Assembly: GCF_014199255.1 (NCBI RefSeq)
Contig: NZ_JACIJF010000008.1
Location: forward strand, 1-64,000
DNA length: 64,000 nucleotides
DNA from: Sphingomonas xinjiangensis
GTDB taxonomy: Bacteria; Pseudomonadota; Alphaproteobacteria; Sphingomonadales; Sphingomonadaceae
Reading direction: 5' to 3'
Positions 1-8,457 of the stretch are shown here, piece by piece. Every line of letters starts with the position of its first letter. The stretch's first letter is position 1. Under the pieces are notes generated by a model that saw nothing but the letters and a program-made list of their open reading frames with translations, was not told the origin of the DNA and made no database searches. Both the position numbers and the translations under genes were made by a program.

Positions 1-2
1 GC

Positions 3-95
3 TTGGAACAGGCTCGTCGATCAGCCTTGGCGCATCATGACCATCGGCCGGCGCCAGTGGGCATGTCGGTTCTGATCAATGCAGGTTGGTATTAG
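3..95 (+). CDS. Possible 3' end of an upstream gene (partial)
   Basis: A frame open from the window edge ends at TAG 93-95 and overlaps the ATPase start by ten bases, as expected for a translationally coupled eCIS operon. Only about 30 residues are visible, and they match no family I can name. A second frame is also open from base 1 to a stop at 73-75, so the choice of frame is uncertain. Confidence 0.25.
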   Translation: MEQARRSALAHHDHRPAPVGMSVLINAGWY

Positions 96-1255
96 AGGCG
101 GAATTGTTGCCGGCCGAACGGCTGGTGCTAGTGCTTGGGCTCCTGCCGCAGCTTCGCCCGGAAGCACTCGACATGCTGCAGATTCAAAACGAGGCGACCC
201 AGCGCCGTTTCACCGAATTCGGCGGAACGGCGAGGGGCGGGCTCGGCTTTCTTCCCACGCGGGAAACCGCGTTGTTTTTGCTTGCGGGTGAGGCCATGGA
301 CCACCGGCTGGAAGCCATGCGGCTATTCGCTTCGTATGCCCCGTTGCAGGCGAAGCGAATCCTGCTCCTGCCGGAGGATCAGGGAGAGCCCGGCCCCTGG
401 ACGCCTATCGTGGTTGCGCGGCGCTGGGTGGACCGCCTGATGGGAGGAGGCGCAGATCGGCGTTTCGCACCCGGCTTTCCCGCACAATTGGTGGAAACGC
501 CCTATGGCCGCGCCGATCTGGTGCTGAGCGAGGTCGCCACGGAGGAAATCGAGGCGTTGCTGGCTTGGGCGCGGCACGAGCGCAGGTTGATGGAAGAATG
601 GGGCCTGAAGCGCCACCTGAAGCCAGGTTACCGTGCCCTGTTTCATGGGCCACCGGGCACGGGCAAGACCATAACAGCCGCGGTTTTGGGCAAACTGCTG
701 AACAAGCCGGTATACCGCGTCGACCTGTCGCGGGTGGTGAGCAAATGGGTCGGCGAGACCGAGAAAAATCTAGGCGCGCTTTTCGACCAAGCTAACGAAG
801 GAGACATGCTGTTGTTCTTCGACGAGGCCGACGCGCTGTTCGGGAAGCGTGGCAATACACAGAGCGCCAATGACCGTCATGCCAATCAGCAGATCGCATA
901 TCTGCTGCAGCGGATCGAGGACTGCCCCGGCATGGTAATCCTGGCGAGCAATCTGAAGGGGAATATCGACGCGGCCTTTGCGCGCCGGTTTCAGGCGATG
1001 GTGTACTTCCCGATCCCTGACACGAAGGCGCGGCTGAGGCTCTGGCGAAAGCTGATGAGCGATCTGCCGGGGCTGACACTGACGCCGGAAGAGTTCCGGA
1101 AGCTGGCGGACGACTACCCCTTGAGTGGAGGATCCCTGATCAACGTGCTGCGCGGCGTGGCCCTGAAGCTGACCGAGTTCGGCTCCGTCGGGCTGGAAGT
1201 CGTGCGCGCCGAGGTGGAGCGCGAGTTCGTCAAAACTGCGCTGCTTCCTGGCTAA
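86..1255 (+). CDS. AAA+ ATPase of an extracellular contractile injection system (Afp15/Pvc15-like)
   Basis: A 389-residue protein with a long N-terminal region (about 1-170) and one C-terminal AAA+ module. Walker A GPPGTGKT lies at about 188-195, Walker B LLFFDEAD at about 242-249, a sensor-1 Asn near 289, and an arginine-finger-like FARRF near 298-302. In eCIS particles of the Afp/PVC type, such an ATPase is needed for particle assembly. The assignment rests on this architecture plus the tape-measure-family gene 19 bases downstream. The start is TTG at 86, because the frame is closed by TGA at 38-40 and no ATG precedes residue 30. The Shine-Dalgarno is weak, so translation is probably coupled to the gene before it. 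A generic FtsH/CDC48-like ATPase is the alternative if the neighbour is ignored. Confidence 0.8.
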   Translation: MVLEAELLPAERLVLVLGLLPQLRPEALDMLQIQNEATQRRFTEFGGTARGGLGFLPTRETALFLLAGEAMDHRLEAMRLFASYAPLQAKRILLLPEDQGEPGPWTPIVVARRWVDRLMGGGADRRFAPGFPAQLVETPYGRADLVLSEVATEEIEALLAWARHERRLMEEWGLKRHLKPGYRALFHGPPGTGKTITAAVLGKLLNKPVYRVDLSRVVSKWVGETEKNLGALFDQANEGDMLLFFDEADALFGKRGNTQSANDRHANQQIAYLLQRIEDCPGMVILASNLKGNIDAAFARRFQAMVYFPIPDTKARLRLWRKLMSDLPGLTLTPEEFRKLADDYPLSGGSLINVLRGVALKLTEFGSVGLEVVRAEVEREFVKTALLPG

Positions 1256-1274
1256 ATATGCTCCTGAGCAAGGA

Positions 1275-4200
1275 TTGCCGGCGACTCCGCACGTCGCCGA
1301 GCGGCTGTGCATCGCGGTATATAGCTCCAAACGGCTGTGCGATGCAGGTTTGATCGACCGGATCGGCGATTTGAACCGGCGAAAATGGATGCCGACGATT
1401 GCGCAAGTGCTCGACCGGTTCGACATCCCCGAGACCGTTCAACTTGACCGGCTCGTCGTCGACCTGGGTAGCTTTGGACCCGAGGAACTGGACGCGGTGC
1501 CAGCCCGACTGGCGGAGCGCCTGTGGTCGGCACTGCTCCAGCGGTTCATCCAGCGGAACGGCGCCACCTGGAAGCCGGGCGCCGGCGCGATGCTTGACGC
1601 GTTCGAACACTATCTGGCGCAAGGCACATGGCCCTATGGCAGCGGCATCGATGTCCGGACCGCACCCGACGACATATTGAACGCGCTGGTCGAAGCCGAA
1701 CCAATGGCGCTGGTGGCGATGCTTCGCGCGCGGGGGGGAAGCGAGCTACTGCTGCGCAGGCTCGTGCGGCAAATGTCCGACCGGATGCTTGCCGCGCTGC
1801 TGCACCGGCTGGAGCCGGTGCACGCTGCGTGTGTGCTTGGCTATGTTCACGAAGTTCAGACGAGCCACAAGGAGGAGCCGGTCGTTCCGACCGGTGCCGA
1901 GCAGTTGGCGGAGATGCTATGGACGATCGTGCTGCGGGACGCTTTGGGACAATCAGGATTGCAGGCGAACCGCAAGGCATTCCTGCGTCGTCTGCTGCGC
2001 AGCCTCGCCGAAGCAAGTGGCACGTCGCTTTCTTCTCTGTTGCGGCAGTTGCGTCGCGGGCTGGTGGCATTGGGGAGGCGGCGGCGGGCGCCAGGGTCGC
2101 TCGTCGAAATACTCGGTCAATTGATGGCGGAAGAGCCGGCGATGCTGGTGGATACCGCCGCGTTAAGCCGGTTGACGCGTTACTTGTTCGTCGAGCGCGG
2201 GCACTGGCCCGAGGCGCAGTTGGCCGAAGTCCGTCTGATCGCGCACGCCGTATGGCGGGCGCGTCCTACCGAGTTCGCTTGGCTGGTCCGGCGGTTGGCG
2301 CTGACCCGATCGGCCGGTGCGCTGGCGCGGCTTGAAGCGTTACTGCCGCTCGAGCGGGCCGTTCAGGCCCTTTGGCCACAGGCGAACCGACAGCTGGCCG
2401 TGGCGGTGGAACAGGTGCCTCTGGAAACCAGGGTCGTCGCCTTGGCCGCGTTAGCCTCGTACGAAGCAGGCTTTCAGAGCGGTGAGGCCCGACCGCGCGC
2501 TGCGGCCGCAGTTGCGGTTCAAGGGCGCACAAGTGGCAGCGACCCTACCGGTGCCGCCGCCGCTATGTGGCCGGTCAGGCATTCGCTCGATACACTGCCG
2601 GCCGAACCTGTTGAAAATCTTTGTAGGCCAATCTTTCGGGGCGCGGCATTTGCGGACCGCCACTTCTTGAAAAGGCTGGCTGTCGCGGACGCAGGGCGGC
2701 TGACGATGCTGGCCCCAACGGAGACAGAAGCCGAAGCACTTATCGGTCAGCTGCTTCCCCTGCATCTGCGCAGAGCGATGGTGGCGCTGGCGCGAGCGGG
2801 TGGCTGCCGTGGGCGTGACTGGGAGGTGCTGATCGCAGTGGCGGCGATCACGGACGACACCGATCCCGCCGAGCTGTTGTTGCAGAGAACTGTCAAAGGC
2901 CTTGCCGCACACCGAGGCGTGCCGGTGAGGCGATTGCGACGATCTCTCCGCTTCAGGCTTTCGCGCAAGGATGCCTTTGGGCCTGAAGGCGGCACAGCAA
3001 ACACGGCCTGCGCTGCTGGCGATACATGGATGTGGCCCAGCGTCGTTCAGAGCCGCTCGGCGAGGCGGTTGATCGAGCGCCAGCGAAAGCTGGAGCAAAT
3101 GGGCGAGTTGTTAGACATCCGATCGGCGTTGAGCGGGCGCGTCTGGGAAGCTGTGGCGAACGCGATGCTATCGCAGCTCCCGGTGCAAGATCGTCGAGCC
3201 ATTGGCCGGCTCATGTCGCCAAGCAAGAGTATCGAGCGTGTTTCGATTTCGACGCCCGAGCACGATCTAACGGTCGCGACTTCGTCAAGACGCCGTTCCA
3301 AATACGCGCTGGCGGCAGCCCTGCGTCTTCACCCTCTATCGGTGCTGGAGCTGTCGGGCGCATCCGTCGACGCAATAGTCGCCGCAGCTTTGGACTACGC
3401 CGCACTGACCGGACCGGCGAAGGAGCACGTTCTGGCACTCGGGCGGCGGCTTACCGAATATGCCGGTCGGCGGGCGGTACCAGCCAAAAAGGTGGCGGAG
3501 GCGTTGGCACGCGCTCTGGTATCGGCAGACTGGCGCGCGGGATCAGGGGATCTGGCGGAAGAATGGCTGAGGCAATTGGCGGCGCTGGCCAGCCTGTCCG
3601 AGCAGTCGGCGCTGAAGCGGCTCCTTGGCGACATACGGAAAACGGCTGACAAAGAACAAATGCGCGACGCGCAGGCGACTGCCGCTTCCTCCACTGGACT
3701 GATTAGCCGGGTCGGCAGTTTGCTGGATCTCGGGGTATCCCCACGCGCATCGGCAGTGCGGAAGGCTTTGGCAGATCCGCGGCGCCGAGCGATGCTAGTG
3801 ACGGCGCTGACCGACGGAGAAAGGGCAGCGCTACTCGGTTGGGTTGCGCCTGGCTTGGTCCCCGGGCTTCTGCATGTCGCCGAACGTATCGGCCATGCCC
3901 GACGACTGGCGGGCGCTGCGGTCCCCAGGAAGGAACAATGGCTGGCGATATTGGCGGCCGCAACCTCCGACAAGCACGCGGTGATGCGGCTGACGGGGTT
4001 CATGCTCGATGGGGGTGCCGGCTGCCCGGCCCCGCTGGCGTCGCTCCGCTACAAGGTGGAAACAGCGCTTGCCCGCTCCCTCGAAGGCATGCGTGATGCA
4101 CCGCTTCGGATCGCCCTGAATCTGCGTGCGCGCGCCCGCAAGGCTCAGGCCGAGCGAACCGCATCAGAGGCGGCACCGGATTCGGCAATCTGGCTGAACA

Positions 4201-4697
4201 ATGCTGGGCTGGTTCTGACATCCGCCTACCTGCCGAGACTGTTCGAAGCGTTGGAATGGATCGAGCGCGATAAAGGGGGTGGCTGGCGATGGGCTTCGCG
4301 AGAGATCCAGGAGCGCGCACCGCACCTGCTTCAGTGGCTGGCCGACGGGCGCAGCGACACAGCGGAGGCGGAGCTAGCGCTTCCCAAGCTCCTCTGCGGC
4401 TTGATGCCTTGCGATGCGATCTGGCCTGAGGTCGACCTCAATGCCGAAGAACTGCGGATAGGCCGTATGCTCCTTGGCACTATTCGGGCCAATTGGCCGC
4501 CGCTGTCTGAAAGTTCTCCTCAGGCACTTCGCGAGACCTTTCTACAGCGCGGAGGGCGGCTAACAAAGAAGCCTGGTGGCTGGGCGCTGGACATCGAGAC
4601 CAAGGTCCTCGACATACTGCTCGACCAGTTGCCCTGGGGATTCGGCATGATCGCGCATGACTGGATGCCTGCTCCGCTCACTGTTCGCTGGCGCTGA
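1275..4697 (+). CDS. Contractile injection system tape-measure-family protein
   Basis: A 1140-residue protein. Its first 95 residues carry the family pattern of a short helical segment followed by QLDRLVVDLGSF (near residues 55-66), the hallmark of the eCIS tape-measure N-terminus. Its last 100 residues carry the matching C-terminal pattern: LLGTI..NWP, RETFLQRGGRL, and DILLDQLPWGFG before a W at the end. The middle is Ala/Arg/Leu-rich and helical, with no enzymatic motif. In the Afp/PVC family this protein sets sheath-tube length. The start is TTG at 1275, preceded directly by AAGGA; no ATG or GTG is available in frame upstream. The ATPase upstream and the absence of any further eCIS gene downstream suggest this is the last gene of the operon. 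Family assignment is firm; exact role is inferred. Confidence 0.8.
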   Translation: MPATPHVAERLCIAVYSSKRLCDAGLIDRIGDLNRRKWMPTIAQVLDRFDIPETVQLDRLVVDLGSFGPEELDAVPARLAERLWSALLQRFIQRNGATWKPGAGAMLDAFEHYLAQGTWPYGSGIDVRTAPDDILNALVEAEPMALVAMLRARGGSELLLRRLVRQMSDRMLAALLHRLEPVHAACVLGYVHEVQTSHKEEPVVPTGAEQLAEMLWTIVLRDALGQSGLQANRKAFLRRLLRSLAEASGTSLSSLLRQLRRGLVALGRRRRAPGSLVEILGQLMAEEPAMLVDTAALSRLTRYLFVERGHWPEAQLAEVRLIAHAVWRARPTEFAWLVRRLALTRSAGALARLEALLPLERAVQALWPQANRQLAVAVEQVPLETRVVALAALASYEAGFQSGEARPRAAAAVAVQGRTSGSDPTGAAAAMWPVRHSLDTLPAEPVENLCRPIFRGAAFADRHFLKRLAVADAGRLTMLAPTETEAEALIGQLLPLHLRRAMVALARAGGCRGRDWEVLIAVAAITDDTDPAELLLQRTVKGLAAHRGVPVRRLRRSLRFRLSRKDAFGPEGGTANTACAAGDTWMWPSVVQSRSARRLIERQRKLEQMGELLDIRSALSGRVWEAVANAMLSQLPVQDRRAIGRLMSPSKSIERVSISTPEHDLTVATSSRRRSKYALAAALRLHPLSVLELSGASVDAIVAAALDYAALTGPAKEHVLALGRRLTEYAGRRAVPAKKVAEALARALVSADWRAGSGDLAEEWLRQLAALASLSEQSALKRLLGDIRKTADKEQMRDAQATAASSTGLISRVGSLLDLGVSPRASAVRKALADPRRRAMLVTALTDGERAALLGWVAPGLVPGLLHVAERIGHARRLAGAAVPRKEQWLAILAAATSDKHAVMRLTGFMLDGGAGCPAPLASLRYKVETALARSLEGMRDAPLRIALNLRARARKAQAERTASEAAPDSAIWLNNAGLVLTSAYLPRLFEALEWIERDKGGGWRWASREIQERAPHLLQWLADGRSDTAEAELALPKLLCGLMPCDAIWPEVDLNAEELRIGRMLLGTIRANWPPLSESSPQALRETFLQRGGRLTKKPGGWALDIETKVLDILLDQLPWGFGMIAHDWMPAPLTVRWR

Positions 4698-4707
4698 GAT
4701 CAGGCGG

Positions 4708-5160
4708 TCAGCGCTTCTGTGCCGGCAATCGGTTCATGATGGTAGCGACGAGCTGACCACGGTCGAACGGCTTTTCAATCACGGGAATATGGCGGAAGGC
4801 AGTTGGGAGATGCTCGCGGCCATAGACGGTCACGACCACGGACGGCAGTTCATACAGCGTGAATGCTTCGGCCACCATCTCGACGCGACTGCCTTGAAGA
4901 TTGCCGTCGAGGAGCACAGCGTCAGGCTTGACGGTAGGGATGATCTCGATCGCAGCGCCAGCCGTAAAGGCCGGACCTATGATCTCAGCGCCGGCCTCCT
5001 CAAGGATGGAAATCAGTTCGAGTGCCACCAGCGGCTCGTCTTCGACCACCAGCACGCGACGTTGCGCCAACCTTACGGCCGCGGTCACGGGCTGCACGGA
5101 CGCGGGCTTGGCAGAGGCTTGACCAGCAGGAGCAGCATTGGCCTTCGGTCTGCCTGGCAA
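4708..5160 (-). CDS. Single-domain response regulator (receiver only)
   Basis: A 150-residue protein: an Ala/Pro-rich tail of about 30 residues, then one receiver domain. Visible residues are the acidic pair in VEDEP, the phospho-acceptor Asp in LLDGNL, the Thr in VVVTVYG and the Lys in EKPF. The VVVTVYG segment resembles the FATGUY motif of alphaproteobacterial receivers that work with HWE/HisKA_2 kinases, so such a partner is likely. There is no output domain. The start is TTG at 5160, four bases after a very strong AGGAGGAA (5165-5172). Longer reading to an ATG near 5361 would run through the remains of the neighbouring pseudogene and is rejected. It ends ten bases from the convergent tape-measure gene. 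Confidence 0.8.
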   Translation of the reverse strand: MPGRPKANAAPAGQASAKPASVQPVTAAVRLAQRRVLVVEDEPLVALELISILEEAGAEIIGPAFTAGAAIEIIPTVKPDAVLLDGNLQGSRVEMVAEAFTLYELPSVVVTVYGREHLPTAFRHIPVIEKPFDRGQLVATIMNRLPAQKR

Positions 5161-5174
5161 TAGGTTCCTCCTAA

Positions 5175-5849
5175 GGCCCAGGTGTGAACGAGAAGAGCCC
5201 GGTAGGCAGCGTATAGCGTGCGGCCGGTCAGCGCTTGCCGGTAGAGCTTGCTGCCGTCGTTCGCGATCGCGGTACCGTCTGCCGAGAAAGCCGGCTGACG
5301 CCCATCGGGTCGGCGAAGCGGCACCCCGTCGATCACGTCCTTTCCATCTGAGTCGATGCATGACCGTCGAACGCGCGGAACGAAGCCCCGCTTTTCAAGT
5401 CGACCACGATGATGATCGCACCCCACGTGCCGGAGTCAGTGATATAGCCGGTTCGGCCATCCGGGCTGAAGCGGATGTCGTTCAGATAGGTCCCTTGAAG
5501 CGCCTCATCTTCAGGAATGGAGAAGGCTTTGGTTACTTGATCGCATGCCAGATCGATGCGGATGAGCTTGGGCCCACCTTCGAGATTTTCTCATTGCCAG
5601 GCGCAGCAGGGTCGAGCACCCATTGGCGTTGCGCCAGCTATTCCACTTCGCGTCCGGATATGGCTTGAGCGCCCCTTCGGAAAGCAACTCGGCAACGGAG
5701 ACAGGCGAGTCCTCAGTCTAGCGCAGAAAGTTGACGAAGATGCGGCCACCTGGACTGACGGTGACGCCGGTAACCTGATGATCGGAGCGTGCGACCTCCG
5801 TCACTTCAGCAAGGCCCACGCCCTGCTCATCACTTTGCGGTGAGTTCAT
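5175..5849 (-). pseudogene. Decayed major royal jelly / yellow family protein
   Basis: Reading down from ATG 5849, the conserved segments of this family appear in order, but in several frames. First comes VTGVTVSPGGRIFVNF, interrupted by TAG at 5718-5720 where a Trp is expected; then PYPDAKWNSWRN; then WVLDPAAPGNEKIS in a second frame after a deletion. KLIRIDL, then YLNDIRFSPDGR and ITDSGTWGA follow in a third frame. After another shift near 5340 come RRPDGRQPAFSADG and ALTGRTLY. The C-terminal half is missing, and the frame runs into the response regulator's ribosome binding site. Intact members are roughly 400-residue secreted beta-propellers. At least one nonsense change, two or more frameshifts and deletions are visible, so this is a dead gene. 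Confidence 0.8.
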
Positions 5850-5995
5850 GATCCGCTCCCGAGACAAAACTCTTGAGAGGGCTAACTTGCGGAACGCGCA
5901 TCCGTTGCGTCGACCCGCCGCTCTGCAAAATTAGAGGCCGCCTCGCCCCGCCAAAGCGCAGCGCTTGAGCGAACTGGTAGCTGATAACAAGGGAT

Positions 5996-6070
5996 TGGCT
6001 GGGGCGGCAGGATTCGAACCTACGAATGCCGGTACCAAAAACCGGTGCCTTACCACTTGGCGACGCCCCA
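5996..6070 (-). tRNA. tRNA-Gln (anticodon TTG)
   Basis: The minus strand folds as a full cloverleaf. The acceptor stem is TGGGGCG paired with CGCCCCA, with discriminator G and an encoded CCA. The T loop is TTCGAAT, and the anticodon stem CCGGT/ACCGG encloses the loop TTTTGGT with TTG at positions 34-36. It decodes CAA. Length is 75 nt with CCA. Confidence 0.95.
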
Positions 6071-6093
6071 ACGGGAAGCGGGCTTATACCCCC

Positions 6094-7203
6094 TTAGAAC
6101 AAACGTTCAACCCAGCCGTGGGGGTCCGCCGCTGTGCCTCGCTGAATTGCGGTAAGCTGGCTTCGCAACTGCTCCGTGAGGAGGCCCGGACCGCCATTAC
6201 CGATGGTGAAGTCGAAGCCGCGACCGCGGACCCGCCCGATCGGCGTCACCACCGCCGCCGTGCCGCACGCGAATGCCTCGCGCAGCCGACCACTCTCAGC
6301 GTCCTTCTGCCAGTCCTGCATCCTATAGGGTGCCTCACGCACGACGATGCCTGCGTCGCGGGCAAGGGTGAGCAACGAGTCCCGCGTGATCCCGGGCAGG
6401 ATGGTACCTCCCAGGGGTGGAGTCTGGATCGACCCATCCTCGAAAACGAAGAACACGTTCATGCCGCCAAGCTCTTCGACGAACCGGTTTTCCACCGCGT
6501 CAAGGAACACGACCTGATCACAACCCTCTCGGATCGCCTCGGCCTGGGCAACCAGACTCGCTGCATAGTTGCCGCCGCACTTTGCCGCTCCGGTGCCGCC
6601 ACGGGCGGCACGGGTATAATGCTCGGAGGTCCACAAGGTCACAGAGGGTGCGCCACCCTTGAAATAGGCGCCCGCCGGCGACGCGATTACCATGTAGAGA
6701 TATTCGCTTGCGGGCTTCACCCCCAGGAAGGTCTCGCTCGCGAACATGAAGGGACGCAGATACAGCGAAGCACCTTCCCCTTCGGGAATCCAGTCGCGGT
6801 CGACGCGGACCAGCTCCCGTATCGAAGACAGGAACATCGTTTCGGGAAGCGGCGCCATTGCCATGCGTTCTGCGGACTCGCGGAAACGGCGTGCGTTTTC
6901 GGCCGGTCGGAACAGCGCTGCGCCATTGTCGGGCAGGCGATATGCCTTCAGCCCTTCGAAGATCTCCTGCGCATAGTGGAGCACCGCACATGCGGGATCG
7001 ATCTGGATCGGACCGCGCGGTTGAACCCGTGCGTCATGCCAGCCGCGGTCGGCCGAATAGCGGATGACCACCATGTGATCGGTAAAGATCTTCCCGAACC
7101 CGGGATTGGCCAGCAAGGACTCCCGGTCGCCCGCCGTAACGGGCTGAGGATGCGCCTCGAACTCGTAATCCAGGATCGTGGTATCGTGCATGAGAGCGTC
7201 CAT
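6094..7203 (-). CDS. ilvE: Branched-chain amino acid aminotransferase
   Basis: Transfers the amino group between glutamate and the keto acids of leucine, isoleucine and valine, using PLP in the cytoplasm. It shows the fold-type-IV transaminase pattern of the longer (about 360-residue) IlvE type: FGKIFTDHM, the IFEGLKAYR segment, RPFMFASE, and the PLP-lysine region GAAKCGGNYAASL. EELGGMNVFFVF, PGITRDSLL and the cofactor phosphate region near AFACGTAAVVTPIG follow. The start is taken as ATG 7203; ATG 7191 is equally possible because neither has a strong Shine-Dalgarno. The upstream ATG at 7245 would overlap the divergent regulator. The MarR gene shares the short divergent promoter region and may control it. 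Confidence 0.93.
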   Translation of the reverse strand: MDALMHDTTILDYEFEAHPQPVTAGDRESLLANPGFGKIFTDHMVVIRYSADRGWHDARVQPRGPIQIDPACAVLHYAQEIFEGLKAYRLPDNGAALFRPAENARRFRESAERMAMAPLPETMFLSSIRELVRVDRDWIPEGEGASLYLRPFMFASETFLGVKPASEYLYMVIASPAGAYFKGGAPSVTLWTSEHYTRAARGGTGAAKCGGNYAASLVAQAEAIREGCDQVVFLDAVENRFVEELGGMNVFFVFEDGSIQTPPLGGTILPGITRDSLLTLARDAGIVVREAPYRMQDWQKDAESGRLREAFACGTAAVVTPIGRVRGRGFDFTIGNGGPGLLTEQLRSQLTAIQRGTAADPHGWVERLF

Positions 7204-7247
7204 AGGCGATGGCGTCGGGTTGCGAAGGCCTAAGCCGAGTGGCAAAG

Positions 7248-7742
7248 ATGGTCAACATGGCTGCCCCAATTCCTGCTTCGCCGCTATTCCTGCGCGAACC
7301 CGAAATCCGGCGCGGAGTGGAGTTGCTGTATTTCGGCTATGCCCATCTCACGCGCTCCATCGATGCGGCGCTTGCCAAGCAGGGGCTGGGGCGCGCGCAT
7401 CACCGAGCGCTCTATTTCATCGCCCGCAAACCCGATGTAACGGTCAGCGAGCTGCTGGCGCTGCTGGCGATCACCAAGCAGTCTCTAGGCCGCGTGCTGA
7501 GCGAGCTGTCAGAGCGCGGCCTGGTGGAGACGCGTACCGGGGATCGCGATCGGCGGCAGCGGCTGTTAAGGCTGACCTCTGCGGGTGCCGAACTGGAGGC
7601 GCAATTATTCGACGCGCTTCGGGAGAAATTGGCGGGCGCCTACTCCAGCGCAGGCCAAGGTGCCGTCGGCGGGTTCTGGTCAGTGTTGGAAGGATTGGTG
7701 CCGGAAAGCGAGCGTGGCCGCGTCGCCGAACTCAGGCGCTGA
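7248..7742 (+). CDS. MarR family transcriptional regulator
   Basis: About 164 residues with a central winged helix-turn-helix. The DNA-binding part is around VSELLALLAITKQSLGRVLSELSERGLVETR, followed by the wing TGDRDRRQRLLRLT, which is typical of MarR. The N-terminal RGVELLYFGYAHLTRSIDAAL helix fits the dimer interface. Start ATG 7248 is chosen; ATG 7257 is an alternative, and a start at 7209 would intrude on ilvE's promoter. It lies head-to-head with ilvE, so local control of that gene is plausible but unproven. The ligand cannot be read from the sequence. Confidence 0.85.
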   Translation: MVNMAAPIPASPLFLREPEIRRGVELLYFGYAHLTRSIDAALAKQGLGRAHHRALYFIARKPDVTVSELLALLAITKQSLGRVLSELSERGLVETRTGDRDRRQRLLRLTSAGAELEAQLFDALREKLAGAYSSAGQGAVGGFWSVLEGLVPESERGRVAELRR

Positions 7743-7775
7743 TCGGCTCATACGCGCTTTCAGCGCCGTAACAGA

Positions 7776-7803
7776 CGCCTCCCCCGTTCTACCGGGGGAG
7801 GCG
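7776..7803. terminator. Hairpin between convergent genes
   Basis: An 11-bp perfect stem (C plus GCCTCCCCCG, pairing with CGGGGGAGGC plus G) with a six-base loop sits between the MarR gene and the hemerythrin gene, which converge. The following bases are only modestly T-rich. It probably serves both directions. Confidence 0.6.
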
Positions 7804-7809
7804 GTCCTT

Positions 7810-8424
7810 TCAGGCTACCTTGAAGCCTTCCTTGTTCATCGTCGCAGTTAGCTGCTTGTTCTTTTCCTCAGACAGCTGCGCGCGGAGCATCGGGAACAGA
7901 TGCTCTTCCTCTTCCTTCATGTGATGCTCGATATCGGCGCGGAACGCGCGAACCTTCTTGATCCATTCCGGCGAAGCGTTGGGCATGTTCTCCAGCTCAT
8001 AGAGATACTGCTTCACATAACCATGCTCTTTGTTGAGCTCGTCCGCACCTTCCTGTTGGCCAATCTCGCGCAGCGCGGGATAGATCACATTCTCTTCCTC
8101 GACCGCGTGCTTCATCAACGCGTGCTTGAGGTGCGAGAGCAGCATGCCTCGCTTCATCGTCGACTTTTCGTCGGTCGCTTCGATGGCGTCGAAGACCTTG
8201 AGCGTTGCGGCATGCTCAGCCTTGAGGGCGTCGTCCCAGTTGCCAGCGAGCGCACTGGGCGCCTGGATCGCCGCCTTGCGGCCCAGCATTGCAAGCAATC
8301 CCAATGCGGCGCCGCCAGCGACGGCGCCCGCCATCATGCCCAGATTCCCATTGCCGCTCTTGCCGGTGTCGGACGCGGGCTTGAAACGCCCATTCTTGTC
8401 TCGCGTAGCCGTGGTCGTAGCCAT
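7810..8424 (-). CDS. Hemerythrin HHE domain protein
   Basis: A 204-residue protein. Residues about 1-30 are polar (MATTTATRDKNGRFKP). A hydrophobic Gly/Ala-rich stretch at about 32-48 could be a membrane anchor. A four-helix HHE domain follows, with iron-ligand-type motifs LKAEHAATLKVFDAI, LSHLKHALMKHAVEEE, LNKEHGYVKQYL and FRADIEHHMKEEEEHLF. Such domains bind a di-iron centre and sense or buffer oxygen, NO or iron. ATG 8424 is six bases after GGAGG; in-frame codons further upstream have no ribosome site and lie in the promoter. An EcfG-type promoter sits just upstream, which predicts induction by general stress. Confidence 0.85.
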   Translation of the reverse strand: MATTTATRDKNGRFKPASDTGKSGNGNLGMMAGAVAGGAALGLLAMLGRKAAIQAPSALAGNWDDALKAEHAATLKVFDAIEATDEKSTMKRGMLLSHLKHALMKHAVEEENVIYPALREIGQQEGADELNKEHGYVKQYLYELENMPNASPEWIKKVRAFRADIEHHMKEEEEHLFPMLRAQLSEEKNKQLTATMNKEGFKVA

Positions 8425-8457
8425 GTCAGCCTCCGTTGATAAAGGAATCGGAAGCAG

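Noticed and set aside
5085..5426. Minus-strand frames of 113-217 codons extending the response regulator upstream
   Set aside because: They run through the pseudogene remains in a shifted frame; the strong AGGAGGAA before TTG 5160 sets the start.
5965..7233. A 422-codon open frame on the + strand across tRNA-Gln and ilvE
   Set aside because: It reads through a tRNA and antisense to IlvE with intact motifs; not a gene.
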